DNA from: Eutreptiella sp. 'Long Island Sound 2002'
Taxonomy: Eukaryota > Euglenozoa > Euglenophyceae > Eutreptiales > Eutreptiaceae
DNA length: 64,000 nucleotides
Assembly (NCBI GenBank): GCA_964036045.1
Contig: OZ038378.1
Span: forward strand, 143,072,933-143,136,932
Direction of reading: 5' to 3'
The position numbers were made by a program, and so were the translations under genes. The notes under the pieces were generated by a model. The model was given only the letters and a program-made list of their open reading frames with translations, did not search any database and was not told the DNA's origin. Shown in pieces: positions 19,779 through 30,440 of this stretch (positions are counted from its first letter, which is position 1; each line of letters starts with the position of its first letter).

Positions 19779-22101
19779 CCCTCGGCCGCAAGGCCCGCCG
19801 AACGCTGTCCGGCCGCGGGGGAGGGGCTCCGCGGCCGCCAGCGACGCTCAGCTGTAAAGCTGACCCCGGTGATTATGTTTAGAGATTGGCCCTACCGTAC
19901 TGTTGGCAACGGACGAAGTTTCGGACGAACCGAAGACACATTTGTGGATGGTAAGTCGGTCCCTACAAAACTATAGTCGGGGTTTTTTTTTCTTGGCCAC
20001 AATCCGGAGATCCGTTTAAAAAATCGCGAAAAATGAAATTTCGCGAAATCCGATTTCGACTGCATTTTTGTGAACGGCATTGACAAACGATCCATATGGC
20101 ATTTGGAATTTCGAAAAACGGATCCGATTTCGCAGTTTGGCGAAGGGTTCAAGTTGCGAAAAAACGTCAATTTTCGAAACGCGGGTCATCTGGCGACGCG
20201 GATAGCGCGGCGCCCGTGGCTCATTCGGCCCAGATTCAAGCATCATCATCTCCGGACAGCTCCCGGGGTCTCGGAAAAATTAAATTTAGCTCCAAACGAC
20301 CCGGTGGCGCCGAGATACGGCCGTTTGGGTGAGACCGGTTTGGGCGAAAAATCGCATTTTTCTGATCGTGGTCGGTACGGAATTTGGTGCTGCGTGAAGA
20401 CAACCTTGAGTTACGCGGCTGCCCCCCGACCAAATTGAGGCCCTACTGTTGCCCTTCGATATGTACTATGTGGCTTTGAGCTTGTGTTCGTATGTTCATA
20501 GAACGGGGGGCGTCAAGTGGAGGGTTTTGGAGCATGCTGTCAGCGCTAAAAACAGGGTGCGTTTTTCAGCCATCATGTGTCTCCCCCCAAGTAGTACTGC
20601 GAGGAGCCCCGGATACACTTTCCGTCAAACCTTTTTTATCAAGGTCCTTCGTGGTGTGTAGCACGTGTTGGGTTGGTATTTGGGTCCGCGAGGTTATAAA
20701 ATGCAACCGTTGCGTCGTCGGAGGTTTGACATTTGGCACTTTTTTCAAGTTGCGCGGTCGCGTATTTTGGGCGGCATTTGGACATGTCGTCGAGTTAGGA
20801 CTCGAAAAGTTGCTCATTACGATGGTTGAGAGATGTAGAAGAGAATGACTGGGGGGTGGTATTTGGCAGCTCCAAATATTCGGCGCAAAAATTATGGCAA
20901 AAAGTACTTTTTTTCCGCCGCTGTGAGCGACCGTTTTGATAATTTTTGCAGTGACTCTTCAACGAAGCATTCCTGCGGTTAGGTATGAATTCATCACGAA
21001 CCAAAGCGGGTACGGTTGTGTACAACGGACCAACAGACCTCAAAATGGGTGGTGGTTTGCTTCGTCAAGTGCTATAATTGAGGTATTTTGTAAGTTGGAG
21101 GTTTTGCACGTGTGTTGGTAGCAATCACCTACCGAAACCATGGGACTGGGAATGAACCACGGTCCAACAAACCAATGGTTCCGTTAGGCACGAAACAAAA
21201 ACTAATAGAAGCAGTGGACTAAGGGCTTCAACAATTGTTAGAGTCAAGAAGAAACGGACGCTTGCTGTTCTTGGAAAAAAAACCGTTCAGGGTCAATTTT
21301 TTGGCTACCAATTTTGAACGAAACCGTGCCAATGAAACCTATACCTTTCTACAACCAGCAATGTTCTATCCTCGAGCCTCAAGCAGTGGAACAAACGTGA
21401 TATATGTCTTGCTCCGACATGCATTGCAGGTGAGTTTTGTTCTTTGCGTGCTTTGGTAGAAGAAACACCCAACTTTTTTGCGTTGGTGGTTTCAAGGTTG
21501 CATCGAAAACTGCAGCGGTTATTTTGGAGACTTCATGTGTTTCTAGGCTTGGGAAGGAGGAGCATAGCGAGTCCTTCCCAAGCCTAGTCACAAGCCTAAT
21601 GCCATGGATTCTTTTATGTTGTCTTTTTTTTAATTTCTTTCTGATTGCATTTGCTGCAATATATATTATGTTTCCTTAGTTTGTATTGTTTTAATGATGG
21701 ATCGCACAAACAGAGAAACTATTTTTTTTAGCAGGTATAGTCGCATGTGGTGATGCTGGTTGCTCCCTTCCTTTCGTCATTGTATTTTTGGATTCCGAAA
21801 AAGAATATAATGTGTACTAAAATCAATATGTGGAAGAAAAGTATGATCTAACACAATCTGCATCACAATGAACAAGAGCTATGAATTATGCATTCTTTGC
21901 TGTCCATTTTGATGATTATTGTTACTGAAACAATAAGATATGATTCAATTAAACTATATCCATGGTGCTTTTAATGAAGACGCCAAGGGTACACTTGCAT
22001 CGATGGCTTTGGGCATGTGATGTGGAAGTGACTAACACTAAGTACCACCACCCCGCTGGGTCTTGTCGCGGGTGGGCGGGCCGGGCTTCCCACAGCGCTT
22101 G
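19779..22101. mobile_element. 2.3-kb insert of unknown content
   Basis: Block B reads gacgttttttgc up to 19778 and continues with agtctgcagcc at 22106. TTGC is present on both sides (19775-19778 and 22102-22105). The first 120 bases are GC-rich, 20000-20440 has short palindromes around gaaatttcgcgaaat, and 21600-21960 is strongly AT-rich. No coding domain is recognised; the longest plus-strand frame (20492-20848) looks non-coding. No terminal inverted repeats are obvious. Confidence 0.5.
21543..21587. repeat. Perfect 16-bp inverted repeat
   Basis: CTAGGCTTGGGAAGGA (21543-21558) and its exact complement (21572-21587) are separated by 13 bases. The sequence would form a strong hairpin in RNA or single-stranded DNA. 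It lies inside the 2.3-kb insert. Confidence 0.85.
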
Positions 22102-23373
22102 TTGCAGTCTGCAGCCTTGCCGAGGGCTGGTCAAATGCCTTGCCAAAGTCGCGAAATGGCTGTTTCCACCAATAATGGCCCAGTGAATGGGCCGGTACAC
22201 AACCTGCTTATGCAGTTTTTCACCCTGGGCAGCTCAAAAATCGAAGTTTTCGAAACTTGTTTTTATGATATTGTGACCACATGATATGACTATCCAAGGT
22301 ATGTAAAGCATGTTTTAGGCTGTATTTAGGTGTTTTTCAGCCTATTTGGGTATTAGGTCGGGGGGGGGGGGGTCCCAAGGGATTGGTACACAACCTGCTT
22401 ATGCAGCTTTTTCCCCTCGGCAGCTCAAAAATCGAAGTTTTCGAAACTTATTTTTGTGGTATTGTGACCTCCCAAAATGACCATCCAAGGTATGTAAAGC
22501 ATGTTTTAGGCCGTATTTACATGTTTCTCACCCGATTTGGGTATTAGGTTTGGGGGGGGGGTCTCGCAAGGAATTGGTACACAACCCGCTTGTGCAGTTT
22601 TGCACCCTGGGCAGCTCAAAAATCGAAGTTTTCGAAACTTGTTTTTATGATATTGTGACCACATGATATGACCATCCAAGGTATGTAAAGCATGTTTTAG
22701 GCTGTATTTAGGTGTTTTTCAGCCTATTTGGGTATTAGGTCCGGGGGGGGGGGGGGGGGGGGGCTCCCAAGGGATTGGTACACAACCTGCTTATGCAGTT
22801 TTTCACCCTGGGCAGCTCAAAAATCGAAGTTTTTGAAACTTATTTTTTTGGTATTGTCATCACCCAAAATGACCATCCAAGCTATTTAAAGCATGTTTTA
22901 GGCCGCATTTACGTGTTTTTCTCCCTATTTGGGTATTGGGTGGGGGGGGGGTCCTCCCAAGGGGTTGGTACACAACCTGCTTATGCAGTTTTTCACCCCG
23001 GGCAGCTCAAAAATCGAAGTTTTCAAAACTGTTTTTTATGATATTGTGATCACCCAAAATGACCATCCAAGGTATGTAAAGCATGTTTTAGGCTGTATTT
23101 ACTTGTATTTCACCCTATTTGGGTATTAGGTCCCGGGGGGGGGGGGCTGTCTCCCAAGGGATTGGTACACAACCTGATAGTGCAGTTTTTCACCCCGGGC
23201 AGCTCAAAAATCGAAGTTTTCAAAACTGGTTTTTTTGATGTTCTCACCACTTAAAATGACCATCCAAGGTATGTAAAGCATTTTTTAGGCCGTATTTATG
23301 TACATTTTACCCTATTTAGGGTGTGTGTTGCTTGGGGTAGATTCTCTGCGAGGTGGACTTGCCGAAGGCAATA
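22102..23373 (+). repeat. Satellite cluster: six 195-bp units and a B-block start
   Basis: The end of a B block (agtctgcagccttgccg to ccaataatggcc) leads into units starting near 22190, 22380, 22570, 22768, 22957 and 23155. The next B block then begins with gtgtgtgttgcttggggtag and ctctgcgaggtggac. The poly(G) run at 22744-22762 is the longest in this cluster. Confidence 0.9.
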
Positions 23374-24120
23374 CAATTTTTTCGACGGTCCGGGGGGGGG
23401 GACGGGGGCTGAGGAGGGGCGGGTGACCCTCCTCATTACTTTTTTCCAATTCAAGCACAAGCCTTCGCTGGGGCCAGAGCAAAGCTTGATTCGCTGTGAA
23501 GATGTGATGTGAGGCTCGTTCGCGAGATGACTCGCGATGCCTTGGGGAAGGACGCCGCACTGCTGACCCTAACCCTAACCAGGATGGAACATTGGGACCG
23601 AGCCGGTGAGATCACAAGCATCACACGGTGTAAGCCAGGCACCCGCGGACCTCGTCCATGCCCTGGTCTCCGTCTTTGTTTGTGTCCTTGATTCATAACT
23701 GTTGTAAGACCCCCCGTCTCAGAAAATCTAAGATGCATGTAAGACGGAAGTGAGACGGATGTAAGACGGATGTAAGACAGATGTAGACGGATGTAAGACA
23801 CCCCGTCTTAGAAAATGTTTGACGCCCCATCTTAGACTTTCTTAGACGGGGCGTCTTACATTACCAAAGAAACTATAGATCTATGAAAAATCACCTCGAA
23901 GAGAGGTTGTTAGATTAAGCGTAGGCGCGGACATCGTATACCCCCCCTTTTTGGGGGTCATTCGCGTAGCATACCCCAAGGCATGATATTTGATGTCCAA
24001 CCCATGGTAAAATCATTATTTTGCCCAATAAGACGCCCCCCCAATGGATTTTTTGATTCTGAAGCCTCTATCCCCTGAAACTGGATAACACTTTTTTGGG
24101 GGGGTAAGGGGGGGGGTCAA
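23374..24120. repeat. Insert, then a diverged B block
   Basis: After gccgaaggcaatacaat unrelated sequence runs to about 23886. It includes the foldback element at 23703-23860 and a 15-base stretch of telomere-like CCCTAA repeats (about 23570). A diverged B block follows (23889-24120), with the palindrome half changed to CACCTCGAAGAGAGG. The matching arm CCTCTCTTCGAGGTG lies at about 24463, so the two halves of this variant changed together. Confidence 0.6.
23703..23860. mobile_element. 158-bp foldback (MITE-like) element
   Basis: The two ends are inverted repeats of 31 bp, identical at 28 positions, starting TGTAAGAC. Inside are several copies of a gtaagacggat unit and small TAAGAC...GTCTTA palindromes. 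It encodes nothing. The flanking duplication is unclear (T-rich on both sides). Confidence 0.65.
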
Positions 24121-24164
24121 AAGTTTGTGCTCAGAAGGGTTCAAGCAGTGGGGAGTACGGCTAC

Positions 24165-24345
24165 TATCGGAACACGCAGCGGTCGAATGGTAATGCAGCC
24201 GACTGCGAACCTGTCGGTCGGTGGTTCGATACCCGGCTGGCTGACTGCCTTCGGCGCCGCGGTTGGCCACGCTGGATTCGAACTGGTGACCTACACGTCT
24301 GCGGTCGGCTGCTTTACCACTCGACCGTTGCTCGTTCTGCAGTAT
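24165..24345. repeat. Two tRNA-like sequences in inverted orientation
   Basis: On the plus strand GGTCGAATGGTAATGCAGCC (A-box type) is followed by GGTTCGATACC (B-box type, about 24222-24232). On the minus strand about 24345-24250 repeats the same order, with GGTCGAGTGGTAAAGCAGCC and AGTTCGAATCC. The two are clearly related to each other. Neither folds into a good cloverleaf: T-stems are mispaired and the anticodon loops are too long. I call them tRNA-derived SINE heads rather than tRNA genes. Confidence 0.5.
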
Positions 24346-24549
24346 CTGTTCTCCCTACTGCTTGAAGCCGAGTCGCCACCGAAAAAAAAACCCAAACTGT
24401 GTGTTTCTGTCTGCCTGCCTGCTGGCCTGACTGACTGACTGATTGGCTGACTGTCATCCTCTCTTCGAGGTGCACTGCCGAAGGCAATAGAATTTGGCCC
24501 ATCCTTTGCACCCAGTTCATGACGATGGCAAGGGTGGTGGTCGGAAGTG
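24346..24549. other. No gene recognised
   Basis: A short unique stretch with a tgactgactgattggctgact-like run near 24428-24452. It also has the left palindrome arm at 24463-24477, followed by cactgccgaaggcaatagaat and unrelated sequence. Confidence 0.5.
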
Positions 24550-24735
24550 GTGGGAGTGACATTTACTGCTGTTGAATTCTCATATTTCGGCTTATACACG
24601 GTGCCTTGCAGAGAAGGTTTGCGGTCTAGTGCGGTCTACTTGGGGGACTTCCCAAGGTGAGGATAAACTTGGGGCTAGAGATAAGATACGTAATACAAAG
24701 GTAGCGCGCCGGGCATGCGCCGGGTGCGCGCCAGG
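24550..24735. mobile_element. Right-end fragment of the 676-bp TIR element family
   Basis: The order matches 1030-1231: a gacattt-rich start, gcagagaaggtt, gcggtctacttggggg, aatacaaa, the GCGCGCCGGG decamers and AAACATTCCCC. It is diverged and the left end is missing. It ends 53 bases before the start codon of the next gene. Confidence 0.55.
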
Positions 24736-24788
24736 CAAACATTCCCCCCAAGTGACCAGCATGTGACAGCCCTCGTCAATGGGCGGAG

Positions 24789-25505
24789 ATGCGGTTGGAA
24801 GTAGACGTGGCGGCGGCCCGGCACTCGCTCCGTCCGGCTGTTTGCACAGGCACTGCTGCCCATCCGGGGTCCTGCGGCGCTGACCCCCCCGATGTGGCCG
24901 TCACACAATGGTCCGGTGCGGCCCTAGTCCACATGAAGGTCATCGGCGTCGACACGGTCCCCGTCGCGAACTTCGAGGTGTTTGCGCTGCTGCGCGAGGA
25001 CCTGCACCGCCACCTCCGCCACCTCGTGTGCCCCGAGCGCCTCACCAGCGCCCCCCTCGACATCCACGAGGGCCTCTTCCAGGACCTGCGCCAGAAACGC
25101 ATCCCCCTCCCCGGGCCCTGTCCGGACTTCACGGCCGCCCTCTGGGCGTACCTGTACCATGAGTATCAGTTGCAGGTGTCGCTTGTGAGGCTCCTGATCC
25201 TTGGGACCGGAAGGTGAGCGACAACGCTTTGGCACTGGCATCAAAAAGCAGATGAAAACGGGGAAAGGCAAGCACTCGGCGTGGAAAGCGCGGGGGGAAA
25301 TGGGGGGAAACGGGGGGAACGGGGGAATTGGAAGGCCTGCTTCCCCGTTTGCGTGTTGCTGCTTGCTCCTTGAGCCTTGTGTCACCTTCGTTGTGCTTTG
25401 TTGTGCAGGAAAACCGGAGGGTATCAGAGGCTTGATGTGGGATCTCCAGGGAGGGCACCGGTCCGGACCCAGGCAACGCGGGTGTTCCAAACCAACTCGC
25501 ATTGA
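24789..25505 (+). CDS. Two-exon gene of unknown function
   Basis: Exon 1 runs from the ATG at 24789 to 25213, where GGAAG is followed by the canonical donor GTGAGC. The intron is 195 bases and ends in ttgttgtgcag at 25408. Exon 2 (25409-25505) continues in phase (phase 2) for about 31 codons to TGA. The protein is about 173 aa. The middle part (ALLREDLHRHLRHL, CPERLTSAPLDIHEG) looks like a folded, partly helical domain, but I do not recognise the family. Exon 1 has high GC at third positions. The intron holds a G-rich tract (ggggggaaatgg repeats) and a pyrimidine-rich 3' end. There is no signal peptide or membrane segment. The gene lies just downstream of a TIR-element fragment and tail to tail with an inverted Penelope nuclease fragment. 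Confidence 0.55.
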
Positions 25506-25506
25506 A

Positions 25507-26054
25507 TCATGTGCATGTGCATGTGTATGTGCAGAACGCCTCCGTGGATTTATTGGGGTTTAGTGAAGAAGATTGTGCCTGCAAAGCTTTCCCGGAAACG
25601 TGGAACGGAAGCCCTATTTGTTGTGCGGTGTCCCGGAGTACTGCTTGAAGTGCTTTCACTCTTTGCGCATCCCTCAGACCACGCGCCTGGCGCAGTTCAT
25701 GTAGTGTGTGTAGCATTTTGCTGTTGATGTAAGCGCGTTGCTTGTTGGGTGTGTCCGTTTCGCTGATCCGAGGTGGTATATCATTCAAAGCCCACTTGTG
25801 TAGGTCCGCCCACCACTGGCGTTCCGCTAACCCCGTTTGGAACAGTGTGTCGCAGTACCGGACTGGGACGGTGACCCAGTTGCTGATGTCAGTAAGGAGC
25901 AGTTGTGCATGGAAAGAGGCACTGTCTGTGCCTGCTCGTGCATCACAGTAGTGTTTTCGTAACCGTTGGATTGGGGCCTGGGAGGTTTGCCCATCGTACA
26001 CAGCTCCCGTTCTTAAGTTCACGCAGACGTACACAAGAAAGGCCGGGGTGCACA
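25507..26054 (-). pseudogene. GIY-YIG endonuclease part of Penelope-like copy B, inverted
   Basis: On the minus strand the frame emerges from a (TG)n tract and at once reads CTPAFLVYV, aligning with PPAFVIYAV of copy C. The GIY-YIG motifs are VYV and VYDGQT, followed by the basic helix PIQRLRKH with the candidate catalytic Arg. AERQWW carries the likely catalytic Glu, and WALNDIPP comes next. A helical linker (NSKMLHTLHELRQAR) aligns with the linker of copy C. The N end is cut off by the microsatellite and the C end runs out at 25507. The CCHH motif of canonical Penelope nucleases is not visible. It points away from its own RT frame. Confidence 0.8.
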
Positions 26055-26056
26055 CA

Positions 26057-26099
<43 letters not shown>

Positions 26100-26315
26100 G
26101 CACACACACATACCACATACAAACATGAAAATGCAAAGTGGACATTCCGCATCCCCCGTCCGCAGAAGATTCAGGCAAGCGAAATCAGAGCTCCAGCAGC
26201 CCCTTTCTCCTCGGAGTGCCAGAACCCAGGCACATACCAATTGCTGTATTCATCCCCCTCCCAGTAAGCATGTTTTCGCAGCCAACATGCGATGTGTCTC
26301 GCTACGGTCTACACA

Positions 26316-26354
<39 letters not shown>

Positions 26355-26373
26355 ACACACACACACACACACA
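26050..26373. repeat. Two (CA)n tracts between the nuclease and RT halves of copy B
   Basis: (CA)n with a few T and G interruptions lies at 26050-26110 and 26311-26373. The 200 bases between them are unique sequence with no recognised gene. Confidence 0.9.
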
Positions 26374-26482
26374 AACATAGACAACCACAAAACAAGAACA
26401 AAGCAAGAAAAGCGGTTGGAGAAAACTCCTCAGGAGCTGCAGAGTAGTCCTGGACGTCTTTCGGTCTGCCGAAGAAAGCACA

Positions 26483-28594
26483 GTGCACAGGGTAGTTGTT
26501 GTGCCGAATCTGAGCACGACACAAAAAACAGTGATCACGAACATTCTACGAAACGTCCTACGCGACAGCGCCCTGAAGGCGTATGAGCGCCAGGCCCTAA
26601 GGCACACGGTCCGTATTGTCCGCTCCAACCCCCACACCGTACGGTCGGTCTTCCAGTCCAAAGCAATGGCACAGTCCAGATTGATGCAAAAGCCCCCCTG
26701 CCGCTGTGCGGAGTTCGCGAGTCAGGCGAAGCAATACGGGGATGTAGTTGACGTCGACGGCCACGTGGCACTGATACCGGTTGCACTGAATGTGGGGGGC
26801 CACGGTGGGCTGAGGCCAAATGACCCCGTCCCCATCGCAGGAAGCGAGGCACGTAAAAAGGCGATCTCCGGGATCACCACCTTCTGCACACACCTGAATG
26901 AGCATGCACCCCCGCTGGACACCCTGTTGCCCTCCTTACTGTTTCCAGAATCGGGAACGCTCCTGCGCCAGTTGCGGCGCCTATCAAAGTTCCTTGCATC
27001 ATTCCAGTACACAAGAATTGTGGATAAAGGGTCGGGGGAACTGTGGGGTTTCTGCTCAGCTTGGGTCTGGGAAAAGGTAACTGAATTTATGATCAACGAA
27101 AAGTTCCAAGATACGGGGTGGACCCAGGACCAGTGGACACGCGCCATTGGAGACGCCGTCTCAGATATGGAGCTAGAGCGGAACAAACACGGGAAGCTGT
27201 GCATCCTCTATGTCCTGGCAAAGGCAAAGTCGCGACGCACGGGAAAATGGGTTTTTAGGGGCATCTCTGCCTCCCCTGCCCCCATCCTCCAACAGCGCCA
27301 ACTACGGAAGGGTGCGCGCGCATTCACCTGTATGCTCCGCATGTTACAAACGGAAATCACGCACAACTTCCAATACACAGACATCCAGTCAGTCTCAGGC
27401 TGGCTGCATTTCGTGGCACGAAAGGGGGCACGCGCAATCACAGAAGTGGACTGCAAAAAACAACTTGACAACATACACCCGAGGGATGTAACACGGGCTT
27501 TTGAAAAAGCAACAAAGTGGCTGACCAAGAAAAGGCGCCAGAGGCAGCAGCAGCTGCACTGGTCGATCCACAGGGACACACCTAAATTGGACAGAGCAGG
27601 CGTGGCGGCCAGTGAAAAATTTTGGGTACTAACACACAACCATCTGTCAGCCATGCTGAACTTTGAGCTGTTGCACAACAGTGTCCTACAGGCGGTGGGT
27701 CATTTGTGGAGTAGGAAGGTCAGCATCCCAATGGGAGGACCTTTTTCGGCACAAAGCGCAGACTTGCACACCTTGTGGGGAGTGAAGAGAAATGGTAAAA
27801 GGATGAAGAACTGGGGAAACATGAGCCTATCCGAGGACGGCTACGTTTTCTGGTCCAGGGGCACAATGTGGTTCAGCCTGGCACAGTTCAGAGACAATGT
27901 TCTACTGGCTACCAACCTACCCCCCGGCACGCGCACCACACTTGTACAGGAAGTCTGTGACCTCCTGTCAGGCATCTGGAACCTCGAGGTGCTGTGCGAC
28001 TGCGTGGACGGGGGTGCCCAATCATGTGACGGGGACTGCCTGAGCCAGAGCCGCCGCGCACTGGGGGTTCACATGACACTGGGAGGGGGCCACTGTTGTG
28101 CGGTCACGCATCCCTCTGCACTCACAGACACCTGGGAACTCCGGTACGGTGCACCCCTCATCAGCCCGACACGCGCACCCAGAGAGTATTTGCCGTGTAT
28201 ACTCATTAGCAGCCTCACTGGTACCCTCCCCTGGCAGCAAACATGGGCTGCCCAAATCCTGTCGGCACTTGCCTGGGCCCAGCTAGCAATGCTTTCAGGC
28301 TACAGGCGAATGACGGTGATGCGGGCGCTGCACAAAGCAGTGCGCCGTGTGTATGCCGCCTCCCCGTGGTGGTCGGAAAACACTATGCGCGCCGTGTACA
28401 GCGTTGGTCACGACCTCCCATGCTCCCGTGGTACCGCCACAGCAAAACTGGTGCACTGGCTTGCAAATAGGGCCGTCTGGGAAGGGGACAGATACACGGA
28501 TAGGGAAATCCCAGAAGATCTTCAGCCAGAAGGATACACGCCAGCCTGGTGCATGGACATTGCCCTCCTGAGGAAAATGGCCACTGTACCTTGA
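26483..28594 (+). CDS. Penelope-like reverse transcriptase, copy B
   Basis: A 703-codon open frame ending in TGA. It opens with GTG and its true start is uncertain, because the frame extends upstream to a TAG at 26378-26380. Counting from 26483: a CxC motif (PPCRCAEF, Cys73 and Cys75) in the linker; RT motif A EVDCKKQLDN with Asp323; motif B IPMGGPFSAQ (Met417); motif C QFRDNVLLAT with Asp471 and Asn472; then C-x-C-x7-C-x3-C. Motif A resembles the D-x-x-x-x-x-x-N-I pattern of Penelope and telomerase RTs. The second Asp of the usual xxDD is Asn here. Its job would be to copy element RNA at a nicked target. It is the only RT frame in this window without stops. Codons do not look decayed. Confidence 0.85.
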   Translation: MHRVVVVPNLSTTQKTVITNILRNVLRDSALKAYERQALRHTVRIVRSNPHTVRSVFQSKAMAQSRLMQKPPCRCAEFASQAKQYGDVVDVDGHVALIPVALNVGGHGGLRPNDPVPIAGSEARKKAISGITTFCTHLNEHAPPLDTLLPSLLFPESGTLLRQLRRLSKFLASFQYTRIVDKGSGELWGFCSAWVWEKVTEFMINEKFQDTGWTQDQWTRAIGDAVSDMELERNKHGKLCILYVLAKAKSRRTGKWVFRGISASPAPILQQRQLRKGARAFTCMLRMLQTEITHNFQYTDIQSVSGWLHFVARKGARAITEVDCKKQLDNIHPRDVTRAFEKATKWLTKKRRQRQQQLHWSIHRDTPKLDRAGVAASEKFWVLTHNHLSAMLNFELLHNSVLQAVGHLWSRKVSIPMGGPFSAQSADLHTLWGVKRNGKRMKNWGNMSLSEDGYVFWSRGTMWFSLAQFRDNVLLATNLPPGTRTTLVQEVCDLLSGIWNLEVLCDCVDGGAQSCDGDCLSQSRRALGVHMTLGGGHCCAVTHPSALTDTWELRYGAPLISPTRAPREYLPCILISSLTGTLPWQQTWAAQILSALAWAQLAMLSGYRRMTVMRALHKAVRRVYAASPWWSENTMRAVYSVGHDLPCSRGTATAKLVHWLANRAVWEGDRYTDREIPEDLQPEGYTPAWCMDIALLRKMATVP

Positions 28595-28741
28595 ATCCGA
28601 TGCTGTACACCCCTCCCTGGGTTGCCTCACCACCCCAAACTCCCGTCTGCTGGACCCCTGGATGTCAAGCCTGTCGGGAATCAACCCTGGTACCATTGCG
28701 CGTGTCCCCGGTGGCATGCAGCGGGTTCGGGAGCACAACAA

Positions 28742-29262
28742 TGACTGTCCGACATTTTCTCAATACAATTTTTGCACCCATACGAGTAAGAGGCATGGAC
28801 GGTCTAGTGGTATGCGCCATGGCTGGCGCTCGTCGTGGTCGGGGGTTCGAATCCCGGTTCGTCTGTCCGTCCAGGGGCCCGTCGGTGAGGCCCCCGCCAC
28901 CGCCCCCTTCAGCATCCCGCTCCACCACTGGTACCGCCGGTGCGTTGGGTGGCGTGTCTCCTCCATTTTCCCCTAGCCCCAACCCCAGCCCCTGGGCCCC
29001 GGGCGGACACACAAAAACGAAGCACCAGACACGGCACACCTGCAGCAGCGCGCCCCGTCACTGCTACCGCCGTCCGCCGGGTGGCGCATGTCCTCCTCAT
29101 ACTCCTCTTCCGCTTGCCCGCGGAAGAGGACTCGAACTCGGGTCTTCAGGGCGGCGGCCGGCTGCACGGCCGCTCCACCACGCTGCGCGAAACCCAGCCA
29201 AACTCCGGTCCCTCCATCCCTCCTGCCTCCCCTGCCCTGAATGTTTCTAGTTGTATATATGA
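28742..29262 (+). mobile_element. SINE-like repeat with tRNA-type promoter, copy 1
   Basis: A box (GGTCTAGTGGTATG, 28801-28814) and B box (GGTTCGAATCC, 28844-28854) have tRNA spacing. A 16-base hairpin (GCGCCA/TGGCGC) takes the place of an anticodon arm, so this is not a tRNA gene. The same 0.5 kb recurs at 38996-39529. Near its right end is a second tRNA-like box set on the minus strand (AGTTCGAGTCC, about 29135). A 117-bp part (29009-29125) is repeated again at 29270-29385. Confidence 0.6.
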
Positions 29263-29269
29263 CTGGGGT

Positions 29270-29690
29270 AACACAAAAACGAGGCACCAGGCACGACACA
29301 CCTGCAGCAGCGCGCCCTGTCACTGCTACCGGCGTCCGCCGGGTGGCGCATCTCCTCCTCGTATTCCTCTTCCGCTTGCCTGCTTGCGAAGTTGTGAGTC
29401 TGAGCCAAAAAAAAATTCCGTATTCGAGTGCAATGTTCGTCAACTGTAAGCATTACAACCTGTGGCCACCGCAGGAGTCATGTTGTTTAAGGGGCCACAC
29501 GCAAGGCGGTACACATAGAAGGCGGTGCACACACAAGGCGGAACACACAAAAGGCGGCCTGTGGCCACCGCAGGAGTCATGTTATTTAAGGGGCCACAGG
29601 CAAGGCGGTACACACAGAAGGCGGTGCACACACAAGGCGGAACACACAAAAGGCGGTTTGTGGCCACCGCAGGAGTCATGTTATTGAACG
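29270..29690 (+). repeat. Partial SINE duplication and a 100-bp tandem repeat
   Basis: 29270-29385 repeats 29009-29125 (acacaaaaacgaggcacc to cctcttccgcttgcc). 29460-29690 has 2.4 copies of a unit of about 100 bp that opens gtggccaccgcaggagtcat. Each unit contains four sub-repeats of the type aaggcggtrcacaca. Confidence 0.8.
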
Positions 29691-30353
<663 letters not shown>

Positions 30354-30440
30354 GGTGGGTGGGTGGGTGGGTGGGTTGGTGGGTGGGTGTGGGTGTGGGT
30401 GTGGGTGTCGGTGTGTGGGTAGGTAGGTGGGTGTGAGTGA

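Noticed and set aside
23566-23582. CCCTAACCCTAACC resembling a telomere repeat
   Set aside because: Only about two and a half repeats within unique sequence, with no longer array nearby.
28798-28875. Functional tRNA gene with 76-bp ends that pair
   Set aside because: The T-stem has two mismatches and the anticodon arm is replaced by a 6-bp hairpin with a 4-base loop; the same sequence recurs as part of a 0.5-kb repeat.
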